The notes beneath the pieces were generated by a model. It was given only the letters and a program-made list of their open reading frames with translations. It was not told the origin of the DNA and searched no databases. DNA of 37,759 nt from Caldisericum exile (lineage in GTDB: Bacteria > Caldisericota > Caldisericia > Caldisericales > Caldisericaceae): assembly GCA_020722505.1 (NCBI GenBank), contig DYKR01000004.1, positions 1 to 37,759 on the forward strand, written 5' to 3'. Position 1 is the stretch's first letter. Every line of letters starts with the position of its first letter. Both the position numbers and the translations under genes were made by a program. Positions 1 through 7,021 of the stretch are shown here, piece by piece.

Positions 1-5
1 CCTCC

Positions 6-701
6 CTAAACTATTAACGACAAATACTTTATAATCTTACTTTGAATAGGCTGGGACACGTGGTTTATATTTTCCCTAAACTTCTTTAAAATTGCATCAA
101 ATTTTTCAATTTCCTCTTTATCTAAAGGTATCTTCTCCTCTTTATACTTGTCTTCTACAATCCCATAAACGCTTTCAACAAAAAACATCAACACTGTTTG
201 AGCGTATATATTTGATTGGAGTAAAGCTTTTACGTTGTATAGGTTGTTAATCTCCACATTAAAAATTTTTGTAAGCATGGATACAAGGCTTATAGTGTAT
301 AAAACAACAAGGAATGGATTTTTCTCTTTTTCAACAAAACCGTAAACAAAATTTATTGCTGCATTGACACTCAACTTTCCAATTCTTTTATGAAAATCTG
401 TAAGTAAATTCCCAATTGATTTAACTGGAGCAAAATAAAAGCCACTCTTAACTAATTCTATTGCTCCTTCTGTTGGTGCATAAAGCACCTCAGATCGACC
501 TTTTCCTCCCACGGGGTGATATTTTAAGGTTAGATACCCCTTTTTATATAGCTCTTGGATGATATCGTAGGCAGTCCATCTACTTACTTCCATCGATACG
601 GCAACATCTTTGTAAGAAACAGGCAGATGCTCTTTTTCGTATAATTTCACAAGAGCCTCAAGAAATTGAAATTGCCTTCTTGTTAAGTTTTGCATTATCA
701 T
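6..701 (-). CDS. Winged-helix-type transcriptional regulator, C-terminal function unknown
   Basis: 231 residues. The first ~75 residues read as a winged helix-turn-helix: a helix beginning TRRQFQFLEAL, then PVSYKDVAVSMEVSRWTAYDIIQELYK split as turn and recognition helix, then a wing-like KYHPVGGKGRSE. This resembles LexA/MarR-type DNA-binding heads. The remaining ~130 residues are mostly helical and hydrophobic, and I recognise no ligand or catalytic motif there. Start ATG at 701 has AGAGGAT nine bases upstream; an in-frame ATG at 695 is a possible alternative. It diverges from the flavoprotein gene at 832 and may regulate it or itself (inference). The stop codon is followed directly by GGAGG at 5-1, so an operon partner probably begins beyond the left edge. 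Confidence 0.75.
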   Translation of the reverse strand: MIMQNLTRRQFQFLEALVKLYEKEHLPVSYKDVAVSMEVSRWTAYDIIQELYKKGYLTLKYHPVGGKGRSEVLYAPTEGAIELVKSGFYFAPVKSIGNLLTDFHKRIGKLSVNAAINFVYGFVEKEKNPFLVVLYTISLVSMLTKIFNVEINNLYNVKALLQSNIYAQTVLMFFVESVYGIVEDKYKEEKIPLDKEEIEKFDAILKKFRENINHVSQPIQSKIIKYLSLIV

Positions 702-743
702 AAATCCTTTATCCTCTAAATTTATCTAGTATTTTCATATGAT

Positions 744-771
744 ATTATATGCTTAAAAATTTATTTGTCAA
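744..771 (-). promoter_or_regulatory. Sigma-70-type promoter for the winged-helix regulator
   Basis: On the minus strand TTGACA (771-766) and TATAAT (749-744) are separated by 16 bases, both perfect consensus hexamers. Predicted start is near 737, giving a leader of about 36 bases before ATG 701. Confidence 0.7.
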
Positions 772-794
772 TAAAAACCAAAAAAATAAAAAAG

Positions 795-824
795 TTAGCA
801 TATAACTCTGTAGAGTGCTATAAT
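795..824 (+). promoter_or_regulatory. Promoter of the flavoprotein gene, predicted near-leaderless
   Basis: TTAGCA (795-800), 18-base spacer, TATAAT (819-824). The expected transcription start, about seven bases after the -10, falls at 831-832, which is the ATG itself. No SD-like sequence precedes the ATG, consistent with a leaderless message. Confidence 0.55.
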
Positions 825-831
825 TTAAACA

Positions 832-2007
832 ATGGAAAATGTTTTTGATGTAGTTATCATTGGCGGTGGTCCAGTTGGATTAAGGGTTGCTTTATCCTTG
901 GGAAGGGCAAAACTTAGAGTTTTAGTTTTAGAAGCAAAATCAAGGGTTGGTTATCCAAACCACTGCTCTGGCTTAGTTCCAATTGAATTTATCAACATTG
1001 GAGAAGTTAAAGACAATCTTATCTTAAACTACATAAAAGGTAGTGCGGTATATTCTTTTAAAGAAAATTCTTTCCTATTTAAAAGAGACATTCCCTATGC
1101 AGCTGTTATAGATAGGACGAATTTTGACATTTACACTGAAAAACTTGCGAAAAGTGCTTCTGCCAAGATTATCTACAATGCCTATGTTAAGGAAATTAAA
1201 AAAGAAGGTAAAAATACCCTTGTTAGACTAAATAGCGGAGATGAATATTTTGCAAGAGTGCTTGTGGTTGCAACGGGTGCAGCAAATGCAATTCAAAGTA
1301 AAATTGGAGTGGAATTAAAAAGTGAGACGATTTACACCGTTCAAGTTGACGGGGAAGTCTCTTTAGAGGATTACGAAGTTGCATACATCTATATGAACAA
1401 TAGAATTGCAACCGATTGGTTTGCATGGATTATCCCAACAAAAGATGGCTTTGTAAGAATTGGTCTTGGCACATCCAAAGGAGAGAACATACTTAAAAAA
1501 CTCGACGAGTTATTTTCAGAGTGGAGTTTGCTAAAACATGCTCGCATTGTAAGTAAGCCAGTTGTATGGAGTATACCAATCGGAATCCCAAAAAGGATTG
1601 TCTTTGATAACATTCTATTTGTTGGTGATAGTGCAAGACAGGTAAAACCTTTTTCTGGTGGTGGGCTTCTTACAGGATTTATTGGCGCAGATGACTTATC
1701 GAAAGCAGTTTTAAAAGCTTTTAATGGCCCAGATGAAAGTTTTTACAAGGCGCTATCTTCCTACGAAAGTAATGTGAAAGAAAAACTCTATAAAGAATTT
1801 GGAAGGGAGCTATTTTTAAGAGACATTTACAAAACACTATCAGATGAGAGTAAAGATAAAATCCTAAGAAGTATCAACAAAGATAAGGTGGTAGATGTTC
1901 TTTTAAAATTCGGTATGATGGATAAGCCATCGATTACAGGGTTAAAACTCCTTAAAGAAATGCCACTTATGCTATTTTTGTATCTTAAAGATAAACTAAG
2001 TGTTTAG
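832..2007 (+). CDS. FAD-dependent oxidoreductase, geranylgeranyl reductase family
   Basis: 391 residues, normal family length. An N-terminal dinucleotide-binding Rossmann fold has GGGPVG at residues 11-16 and an acidic residue (VLEAK) at the end of the second strand. NHCSG at 43-47 matches the conserved Cys-Ser-Gly found near the active site of archaeal-type geranylgeranyl reductases. The second FAD motif is ILFVGDSARQ, followed by PFSGGG. The family reduces isoprenoid double bonds (chlorophyll or archaeal lipid side chains, menaquinone tails); the substrate here cannot be told from sequence. It is monocistronic, diverges from the regulator, and its stop overlaps by four bases the stop of the convergent gene on the other strand. 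Confidence 0.8.
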   Translation: MENVFDVVIIGGGPVGLRVALSLGRAKLRVLVLEAKSRVGYPNHCSGLVPIEFINIGEVKDNLILNYIKGSAVYSFKENSFLFKRDIPYAAVIDRTNFDIYTEKLAKSASAKIIYNAYVKEIKKEGKNTLVRLNSGDEYFARVLVVATGAANAIQSKIGVELKSETIYTVQVDGEVSLEDYEVAYIYMNNRIATDWFAWIIPTKDGFVRIGLGTSKGENILKKLDELFSEWSLLKHARIVSKPVVWSIPIGIPKRIVFDNILFVGDSARQVKPFSGGGLLTGFIGADDLSKAVLKAFNGPDESFYKALSSYESNVKEKLYKEFGRELFLRDIYKTLSDESKDKILRSINKDKVVDVLLKFGMMDKPSITGLKLLKEMPLMLFLYLKDKLSV

Positions 2008-4046
2008 TGTAATAACAATTTTTCAATCCTTGGAGAGCCAACAAGCACTACCTTGTTTCTTCCCCTTGTGATAGCAAAAGACAAATTGAAGTTATCTTTA
2101 AAAACGGGAGGTAGATCTCCCTCATCAACAAAGTTAATTATCACAACTGGTTTTTGCACGGCTTCAAAAACTTCTTTTACGGCAACATCATCAATATGCG
2201 CTTCCTTCAATAGTTCATTTATGTATGCTTTTTGTCTTTCGTATGGCACAATCACTTCTAAAGAAGACCTTTCAACTCCACTTTTAAGGAAGTTTGAGAT
2301 AAGTTCAACTGTAAATTCACCTTCTTGCTCATTGAATTTGTTTTTGTTAAACGTTGTGCTTCCTAAAATCCGCACAAACTGCACAACTTTTTCAGGGTTT
2401 ATAATTGGGATAAACTCCTTACTTATGTTATTTTTATTTACAATCTTAAGTTCGTTTAATTCAAGTTTAGAAGAGGCACTTAGTTTAAAAAACTTTGACA
2501 CAAAATTGTAAATGGACTTATCAAAACCAAAAACTTCGTTTAATAACCGTAGGTTTGTATTTTTAACTTCTTCTTCAAAAGGCACAGAAGTGGTAGGATA
2601 AGTGAATACAATGAGATTTTCCGTAAATGAGGCAAGGTTGAGTAAATCTTCATAGAGGATTTCCTTATCAAAATAAAAGATATCATCGTAATAGTCGGTA
2701 ATTGAATTTATATCGTTACAGACCAAATTACCAAACACTTCATAAAGGGAAGCATACACATTTTTTGAATATATAATCACTTTTTTAGAAGGAAAGTCTC
2801 TTATGAATTCTCCTATAAGGTGCTTTTTACCTGTTCCAAAATCACCTTTAATGATAGCAAAAATTGGGTTTGCGCTTATTAGTTCTTTTGGTGTGTAATC
2901 TAACGAAGGAAGCGGTGGCAAGGGTGCCGAATGGATAAGAAAATCTTTCAAAAGGGACTGCTTTTCTTTTAACTTTACAATACCCTTTATACTTCTTTCC
3001 ATTGTTTTTAGTGGGACAACGGAGTCAGCGGATGCTGTATTATAATCGGTTAAAATTTTTATGGTTTTAAAATCTACTTCTTTTACAACTCCAAATACCT
3101 TCATACTGAAGGGAGGTTTCTCTAAAATTACAACGGGTGCGTCTTTTTTAAGGTTAAATTCGTTATCTTTTATGTTTGCTTCAACTTCATACCCCTCGAT
3201 CTTTTGATTATATAATTTGAGCCCTTCTATACTTTCATTGCTTGCTTCAAGGACTTTCTTTACAAACTTTCTTGTGTTTCGTAAATCTTTTAAAAATCTT
3301 AAAATATACGACGCTAAAGATTCTTTTTCATCTAAAAGAAACCTACAATTTTTGTAATGGGGATTTTCTTCATTAAGAAATTTTTCAAGAAAATCAAAAA
3401 AGTGATAGATTGCAAAAACAAATTGGTTTCTTTTATCAACGATTTTTTTTCTATTAGGGGCAGTGATAGTCCTTTTATCAAAAGTGCCTGTAGAACTCAT
3501 TACAAGATACTGATCCTGGTTTGTAGAGAGTGCTTGGATTACGCCTTTGGTATCATTTCCTTCAAAAACAACTGGAAATTTACCAAAGGATAGAGCGTCT
3601 TTGACAAAAAAACCATAGGTTGTATTAAAAACATAGGGCCTAAAACTAAATTTTGCTTTAACATCTTTGGGTAGGCGTTCCTTAAGGTATTTAAACTGCT
3701 CAGAAGTTTTAATATCTCTAATCGCTAAAAATATTTCTTTTTCATAGGATGCTTTTAGAGCACTTCCTGTAAAAAGTGCAAAAAGAGTTTCAAAAATGTC
3801 AACGTCAATTTCTTCTGCCTCTACAAGAAAGCCAGGGTAGTAAGAAATTAAAGAATCTTCTCTTACCTCATAAAATGATTTAAGAAAACTTTTCTCTCTA
3901 TAAACGTTTATTAAACTCAACTTTTTTACGTTGTTTAGTTCTAACGGGTTTTTAAAAACTACATCCACAAGCCCTGCTTCTGTTGATAATAAGATTTTGT
4001 TTTGCCCTTTTATTTCTTTTACAACAACCCCTTTTAAATTAACCAT
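2004..4046 (-). CDS. Superfamily 1 (DNA2/UPF1-like) helicase-related protein with degenerate Walker A
   Basis: 680 residues from ATG 4046. The C-terminal half looks like a DNA2/NAM7/UPF1 ATPase: GDFGTGKK at ~401-408 sits where GPPGTGKT is expected, and the last ~90 residues contain a motif V/VI-like stretch ending ITRGRNKVVLVGS. The Walker A Thr/Ser is replaced by Lys, and I cannot find the motif II DExx acid pair, so ATPase activity is doubtful. The N-terminal ~400 residues are unassigned; in relatives this part carries nuclease or OB-like domains, but no cysteine cluster or PD-(D/E)xK signature is evident. A reading frame continues upstream to 4232, but TATAAT ends nine bases before 4046, so transcripts should begin about there. 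Confidence 0.6.
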   Translation of the reverse strand: MVNLKGVVVKEIKGQNKILLSTEAGLVDVVFKNPLELNNVKKLSLINVYREKSFLKSFYEVREDSLISYYPGFLVEAEEIDVDIFETLFALFTGSALKASYEKEIFLAIRDIKTSEQFKYLKERLPKDVKAKFSFRPYVFNTTYGFFVKDALSFGKFPVVFEGNDTKGVIQALSTNQDQYLVMSSTGTFDKRTITAPNRKKIVDKRNQFVFAIYHFFDFLEKFLNEENPHYKNCRFLLDEKESLASYILRFLKDLRNTRKFVKKVLEASNESIEGLKLYNQKIEGYEVEANIKDNEFNLKKDAPVVILEKPPFSMKVFGVVKEVDFKTIKILTDYNTASADSVVPLKTMERSIKGIVKLKEKQSLLKDFLIHSAPLPPLPSLDYTPKELISANPIFAIIKGDFGTGKKHLIGEFIRDFPSKKVIIYSKNVYASLYEVFGNLVCNDINSITDYYDDIFYFDKEILYEDLLNLASFTENLIVFTYPTTSVPFEEEVKNTNLRLLNEVFGFDKSIYNFVSKFFKLSASSKLELNELKIVNKNNISKEFIPIINPEKVVQFVRILGSTTFNKNKFNEQEGEFTVELISNFLKSGVERSSLEVIVPYERQKAYINELLKEAHIDDVAVKEVFEAVQKPVVIINFVDEGDLPPVFKDNFNLSFAITRGRNKVVLVGSPRIEKLLLH

Positions 4047-4055
4047 TGCAATTTC

Positions 4056-4105
4056 ATTATACCAAAATAAAAGGTGTTGCAAAATTTTATAAAAAATTTT
4101 ATAAT
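4056..4105. promoter_or_regulatory. Divergent promoters sharing a palindromic TTGCAA -35
   Basis: For the plus-strand SCIFF operon: TTGCAA (4077-4082), 17-base spacer, TATAAT (4100-4105), start near 4112, leader about 18 bases. For the minus-strand helicase-like gene: TATAAT at 4061-4056, with the same hexamer, which is its own reverse complement, 15 bases upstream. ATG 4046 lies nine bases past that -10, so the helicase message would have a leader of only about three bases. Confidence 0.55.
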
Positions 4106-4129
4106 TTAAAAGTAAGTTGGGAGGTAAAA

Positions 4130-4294
4130 ATGAAACACATAAAAGTTGTAAGCAAAAGACCTTTTTGGAATATTGACAAGGCACACGATTGTAGAGCCTG
4201 CCAAACACCTTGCAAGTCTGCTTGTAAAACAAGCGTTACAGTAGGTAACCAAGTTTGCGAAGTTAAAAAACCAGTAAAAAGGTGGATTTGGTAG
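4130..4294 (+). CDS. SCIFF-family ranthipeptide precursor (five-cysteine variant)
   Basis: 54 residues. It starts MKHIK, as SCIFF ('six cysteines in forty-five') precursors do, and carries the family core CRACQTPCKSACKTS then TVGNQVCE. Cysteines are at 21, 24, 28, 32 and 43. The usual KTSC cysteine is Val36 here, so only five are present. Cys32 and Thr37 match the donor and acceptor I recall being reported for the thioether in the Clostridium thermocellum homologue CteA, so the crosslink site appears kept. There is no leader cleavage motif, typical of SCIFF. GGGAGG at 4119-4124 lies five bases before the ATG. The maturase starts three bases after the stop. The reading frame is open upstream to 4046, but the SD and MKHIK fix this start. 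Confidence 0.88.
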   Translation: MKHIKVVSKRPFWNIDKAHDCRACQTPCKSACKTSVTVGNQVCEVKKPVKRWIW

Positions 4295-4297
4295 TTA

Positions 4298-5686
4298 ATG
4301 TTCGATAGATCACTTGTCCATCTTTTCCCCTTTAACGGGGGATATTTTGTTTTAGATGTAAACTCTGGAAGTTTTTTTAATGTAGACGAAACAACATTCC
4401 TGTATATTAACAAACTTGTTGAAACAGGGTCAAAAGAAGCTGCGGTAGATAAGTTAAAGAAGCAATTTCCATATATTGAAGAAGTTGCAGACGAAGTAGA
4501 AAAACTAATAAAAGAGAGGTTATTGTTTTCCAAACCACCTTCATACTTTGTTTCAAACTTAACACTTAAGTCAATGTGTCTTAATGTAGCACATTCCTGC
4601 AATTTTGGGTGTCTCTACTGCTTTGCAAAAAAGGGAAACTACGGTGGAAAAGAAGCACTTATGAGTTTTGATGTTGCAAAAAAGGCAATTGATTTCTTAT
4701 ACAATAACTCGGATGGAAGAGAATCTCTTGAGGTTGATTTCTTTGGTGGTGAACCTTTACTAAATTTCGAAGTGGTTAAGAAAACAATTGAATATGCAAG
4801 GTCAACTTATAAAGATAAATCTTTTAGGTTTTCAATTACAACAAATGGAAACCTTCTTAACGAAGATATAGAGAAATTTTTATTTGATAACGATGTAAGC
4901 ATTGTCTTAAGCCTTGATGGGGATAAAGAAACAAACGATAAATACAGAGTTTTAAGAAATGGAAGCGGCACGTTTGATTTTGTTTACCCAAAGATAAAAA
5001 TGGTTGTAGACCATAGAGCTGAATACGGTGGATACTATGTAAGAGGCACGTATACACACACAACAATGGATATTGCTAAAACTGTTTTGTCTTTAAAAGG
5101 TTTTGGATTTAAATACATCTCCCTTGAGCCAGTTGTGACAAAAGACGATAAGATAAGCATTAAAGAAAGCGACCTTCCTAAATTAAAAAAAGAATACGGA
5201 AAATTGGCTGAAGCCTACGTAGAATCCCAAAAAACTAACCAATGGACTTTCTTTCATTTTAATATTGACCTTGAGGCTGGCCCTTGCATACAGAAAAGAA
5301 TCAATGGGTGTGGTGCAGGAGTTGAATACATCGCAGTTTCTCCCGATGGTTCAATTTATCCGTGCCATCAGTTTGATGGTATTAAAGAGACAAAACTCGG
5401 AGATGTCTTTAATGGAATAGTAAATATGGGACTTCAAGAAAAGTTTAGAAAAGCAAACTTTTTATTCAACAAACCTGAATGTGCAAACTGTTGGGCACGC
5501 TTTTACTGTTCCGGTGGGTGTCTTGCAAATAACTACATCATAAACGGAGATATTTTTAAGCCGTATGCAATTGGATGTGAAATTCAAAAGATGCGTATAG
5601 AAGCCGCCCTATACGTGCAATACAAGTTAAAAGAGCTTGGGTTAGAAGTCCCCACAACTCAAATTTCAGACGGGCATTGCAGTTAG
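4298..5686 (+). CDS. SCIFF radical SAM/SPASM maturase (CteB-like thioether synthase)
   Basis: 462 residues, the usual size for this family. Residues 1-80 resemble a PqqD-like peptide-recognition domain. The radical SAM CxxxCxxC is CNFGCLYC with Cys101, 105 and 108. Other core features are FFGGEPLLNF and TTNGNLL. The C-terminal SPASM region has a cysteine ladder: GPCIQ, INGCGAG, YPCHQ, CANCWARFYCSGGC and IGCEI, expected to hold two auxiliary [4Fe-4S] clusters. Known relatives form Cys-to-Thr thioether bonds in the adjacent SCIFF peptide. The ATG lies three bases after the precursor stop without a strong SD of its own, which suggests translational coupling. No protease or exporter gene follows. 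Confidence 0.9.
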   Translation: MFDRSLVHLFPFNGGYFVLDVNSGSFFNVDETTFLYINKLVETGSKEAAVDKLKKQFPYIEEVADEVEKLIKERLLFSKPPSYFVSNLTLKSMCLNVAHSCNFGCLYCFAKKGNYGGKEALMSFDVAKKAIDFLYNNSDGRESLEVDFFGGEPLLNFEVVKKTIEYARSTYKDKSFRFSITTNGNLLNEDIEKFLFDNDVSIVLSLDGDKETNDKYRVLRNGSGTFDFVYPKIKMVVDHRAEYGGYYVRGTYTHTTMDIAKTVLSLKGFGFKYISLEPVVTKDDKISIKESDLPKLKKEYGKLAEAYVESQKTNQWTFFHFNIDLEAGPCIQKRINGCGAGVEYIAVSPDGSIYPCHQFDGIKETKLGDVFNGIVNMGLQEKFRKANFLFNKPECANCWARFYCSGGCLANNYIINGDIFKPYAIGCEIQKMRIEAALYVQYKLKELGLEVPTTQISDGHCS

Positions 5687-5748
5687 GAAGTTTTAAAGAA
5701 GGATTAGTCCTCATTTTTTGCTAGGCCAAACTAAGCTCTACTCTCAAA

Positions 5749-6065
5749 ATGATAAAAATTGACTACACGAAAGAAGCACAGACAACAAAAACCCCAATGT
5801 AGGATGGGTAGAAATAAAGAATACGGGCTCAACGTCTATAAACTTAAAAGGATTTATACTGAAAGATAAAGCAAACCATAAATTCGTATTCCCTAATTTT
5901 ATACTTGCTCCTGGAAAAATTGTTAAAGTTTATTCGGGGAAAGGAACATCAAACCCAAGTTCTCTATATTGGGGGTCAAGCATTGCCATATGGAATAACA
6001 CTGGAGATACTGCTTACCTTTATGATAGTAGCGAAAAACTAATTGACACTTACAAGTATCCATAA
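5749..6065 (+). pseudogene. Lamin-tail-domain protein remnant, frameshifted
   Basis: From 5799 to the stop at 6063-6065 one frame encodes about 88 residues with lamin-tail features: GWVEIKNTGS, then INLKGFILKD, FVFPNFILAPGK, SLYWGSS, IWNNTGDTAYLYD and a terminal DTYKYP. Just upstream another frame, starting ATG 5749, gives MIKIDYTKEA, which fits the strand that normally precedes VGWVEI. The join near 5779-5785 needs a single-base deletion or two-base insertion. No signal peptide or SD is visible. Bacterial lamin-tail domains usually sit in secreted or surface proteins, so this is probably the decayed tail of such a gene. It occupies most of the 426-base gap after the SCIFF maturase; nothing else is clear in that gap. 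Confidence 0.7.
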
Positions 6066-6077
6066 ATTTTGTTCACC

Positions 6078-6106
6078 TTGACTTTCAAATTAAATTCTGT
6101 TAAAAT
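6078..6106 (+). promoter_or_regulatory. Promoter of the nucleoside operon, predicted leaderless
   Basis: TTGACT (6078-6083), exactly 17 bases, TAAAAT (6101-6106). The expected start seven bases downstream is 6113, the A of the ribokinase ATG. No SD is visible in the six bases between. Confidence 0.65.
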
Positions 6107-6112
6107 TACTTT

Positions 6113-7021
6113 ATGGAGAGCAAAAAGGTTTTTGTATTAGGAAGTATTAACGTTGACCTTGTTGTCTATGCGGAGCACTTCCCTGAAAAAGGAGAAACCG
6201 TATTCGGTAAAGAATTTTTAATAAATCAGGGTGGAAAAGGCGCAAATCAGGCAGTTGCATCAAAAAAGGCATCAGGTGATACTACTTTCATTGGAAGAGT
6301 TGGAAAAGACATATTCGGTAAAATTGCAGAAGATTCTCTAAAAAGTTTTGGGGTTGATTATTTCCTCATCCATGATGAAGATACTCAAACAGGTGTTGCA
6401 CTTATAAATGTCGATAAAGAGGGAAATAATAGAATTACCATTATTGAAGGTGCAAACGGAAAAGTAGGAAAAGAAGAAATTGATTACCTTGAAGAAAATA
6501 TTAAAAGTGGCGATATTTTACTTCTCCAAGGTGAAATAGAAACTACCGAACTTCTAAAGGCAGCAAAAATTGCAAAAGATAAAGATGCTTTAGTAATTTT
6601 TGACCCTGCTCCAGTAAGAAAAGATCTTGTGAGTATCATCCCTTATGTAGACTACGTAACACCCAATGAGATTGAACTGCAAAAACTAACACTTTCTTCC
6701 GATCCAAAAGAACTCTTAAAATTTGGCGCTAAAAATGTGATCTTCAAAATGGGAGAAAAAGGTGTTTTATTTATAAACGAATCAAAAGAGTTATTTGTAA
6801 AGGCATACAGCGTAAATGCCATTGATACAACAGGGGCAGGTGATACCTTCAACGGGAGTTTTGCTTCTGCACTTTCCAAAAATGTGGAGATTGAAAAAGC
6901 GTTAAAATTTGCAACTGCTTCGGCTGCAATTTCTGTTACAAGAAAAGGGGCGGCAATCTCTTCTCCAACATACGAGGAGATAATCAAATTTTTGGAGGAA
7001 CACCATGAAAAATTCATTTAA
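6113..7021 (+). CDS. rbsK: Ribokinase (PfkB family)
   Basis: 302 residues. PfkB signature 1 is GGKGANQAVA near residue 42, preceded by GSINVDLVVYAEHFPEKGET, the ribokinase-type substrate lid. Signature 2, DTTGAGDTFNGSF, lies near 243 and holds the catalytic Asp and anion hole. GANGKV and FDPAPVR are also ribokinase-like. It would phosphorylate D-ribose to ribose 5-phosphate in the cytoplasm. As first gene of an operon with two nucleoside hydrolases, it presumably captures ribose released from nucleosides. A nucleoside kinase of the same fold is possible but less likely, given the match to ribokinase around the substrate site. Its 3' end overlaps the next gene by 17 bases. Confidence 0.88.
   Translation: MESKKVFVLGSINVDLVVYAEHFPEKGETVFGKEFLINQGGKGANQAVASKKASGDTTFIGRVGKDIFGKIAEDSLKSFGVDYFLIHDEDTQTGVALINVDKEGNNRITIIEGANGKVGKEEIDYLEENIKSGDILLLQGEIETTELLKAAKIAKDKDALVIFDPAPVRKDLVSIIPYVDYVTPNEIELQKLTLSSDPKELLKFGAKNVIFKMGEKGVLFINESKELFVKAYSVNAIDTTGAGDTFNGSFASALSKNVEIEKALKFATASAAISVTRKGAAISSPTYEEIIKFLEEHHEKFI

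Noticed and set aside
2053-2511. 152-residue plus-strand frame inside the helicase-like gene
   Set aside because: Ser/Thr-rich shadow of a real minus-strand gene, without SD.
4046-4129. In-frame extension of the SCIFF frame back to 4046 (82-residue reading)
   Set aside because: It runs through the promoter; the SD at 4119-4124 and the conserved MKHIK start place the gene at 4130.
4047-4232. 62-residue upstream extension of the helicase-like protein
   Set aside because: It is antisense to the SCIFF gene, mirrors its codons, and lies upstream of the TATAAT at 4061-4056.
4099-4602. 167-residue open frame antisense to the SCIFF pair
   Set aside because: No SD or promoter, composition of a shadow frame, and the sense genes are well identified.
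5698-5720. Terminator after the SCIFF maturase (AGGA ttag TCCT then a T run)
   Set aside because: Only a 4-bp stem; too weak to support.
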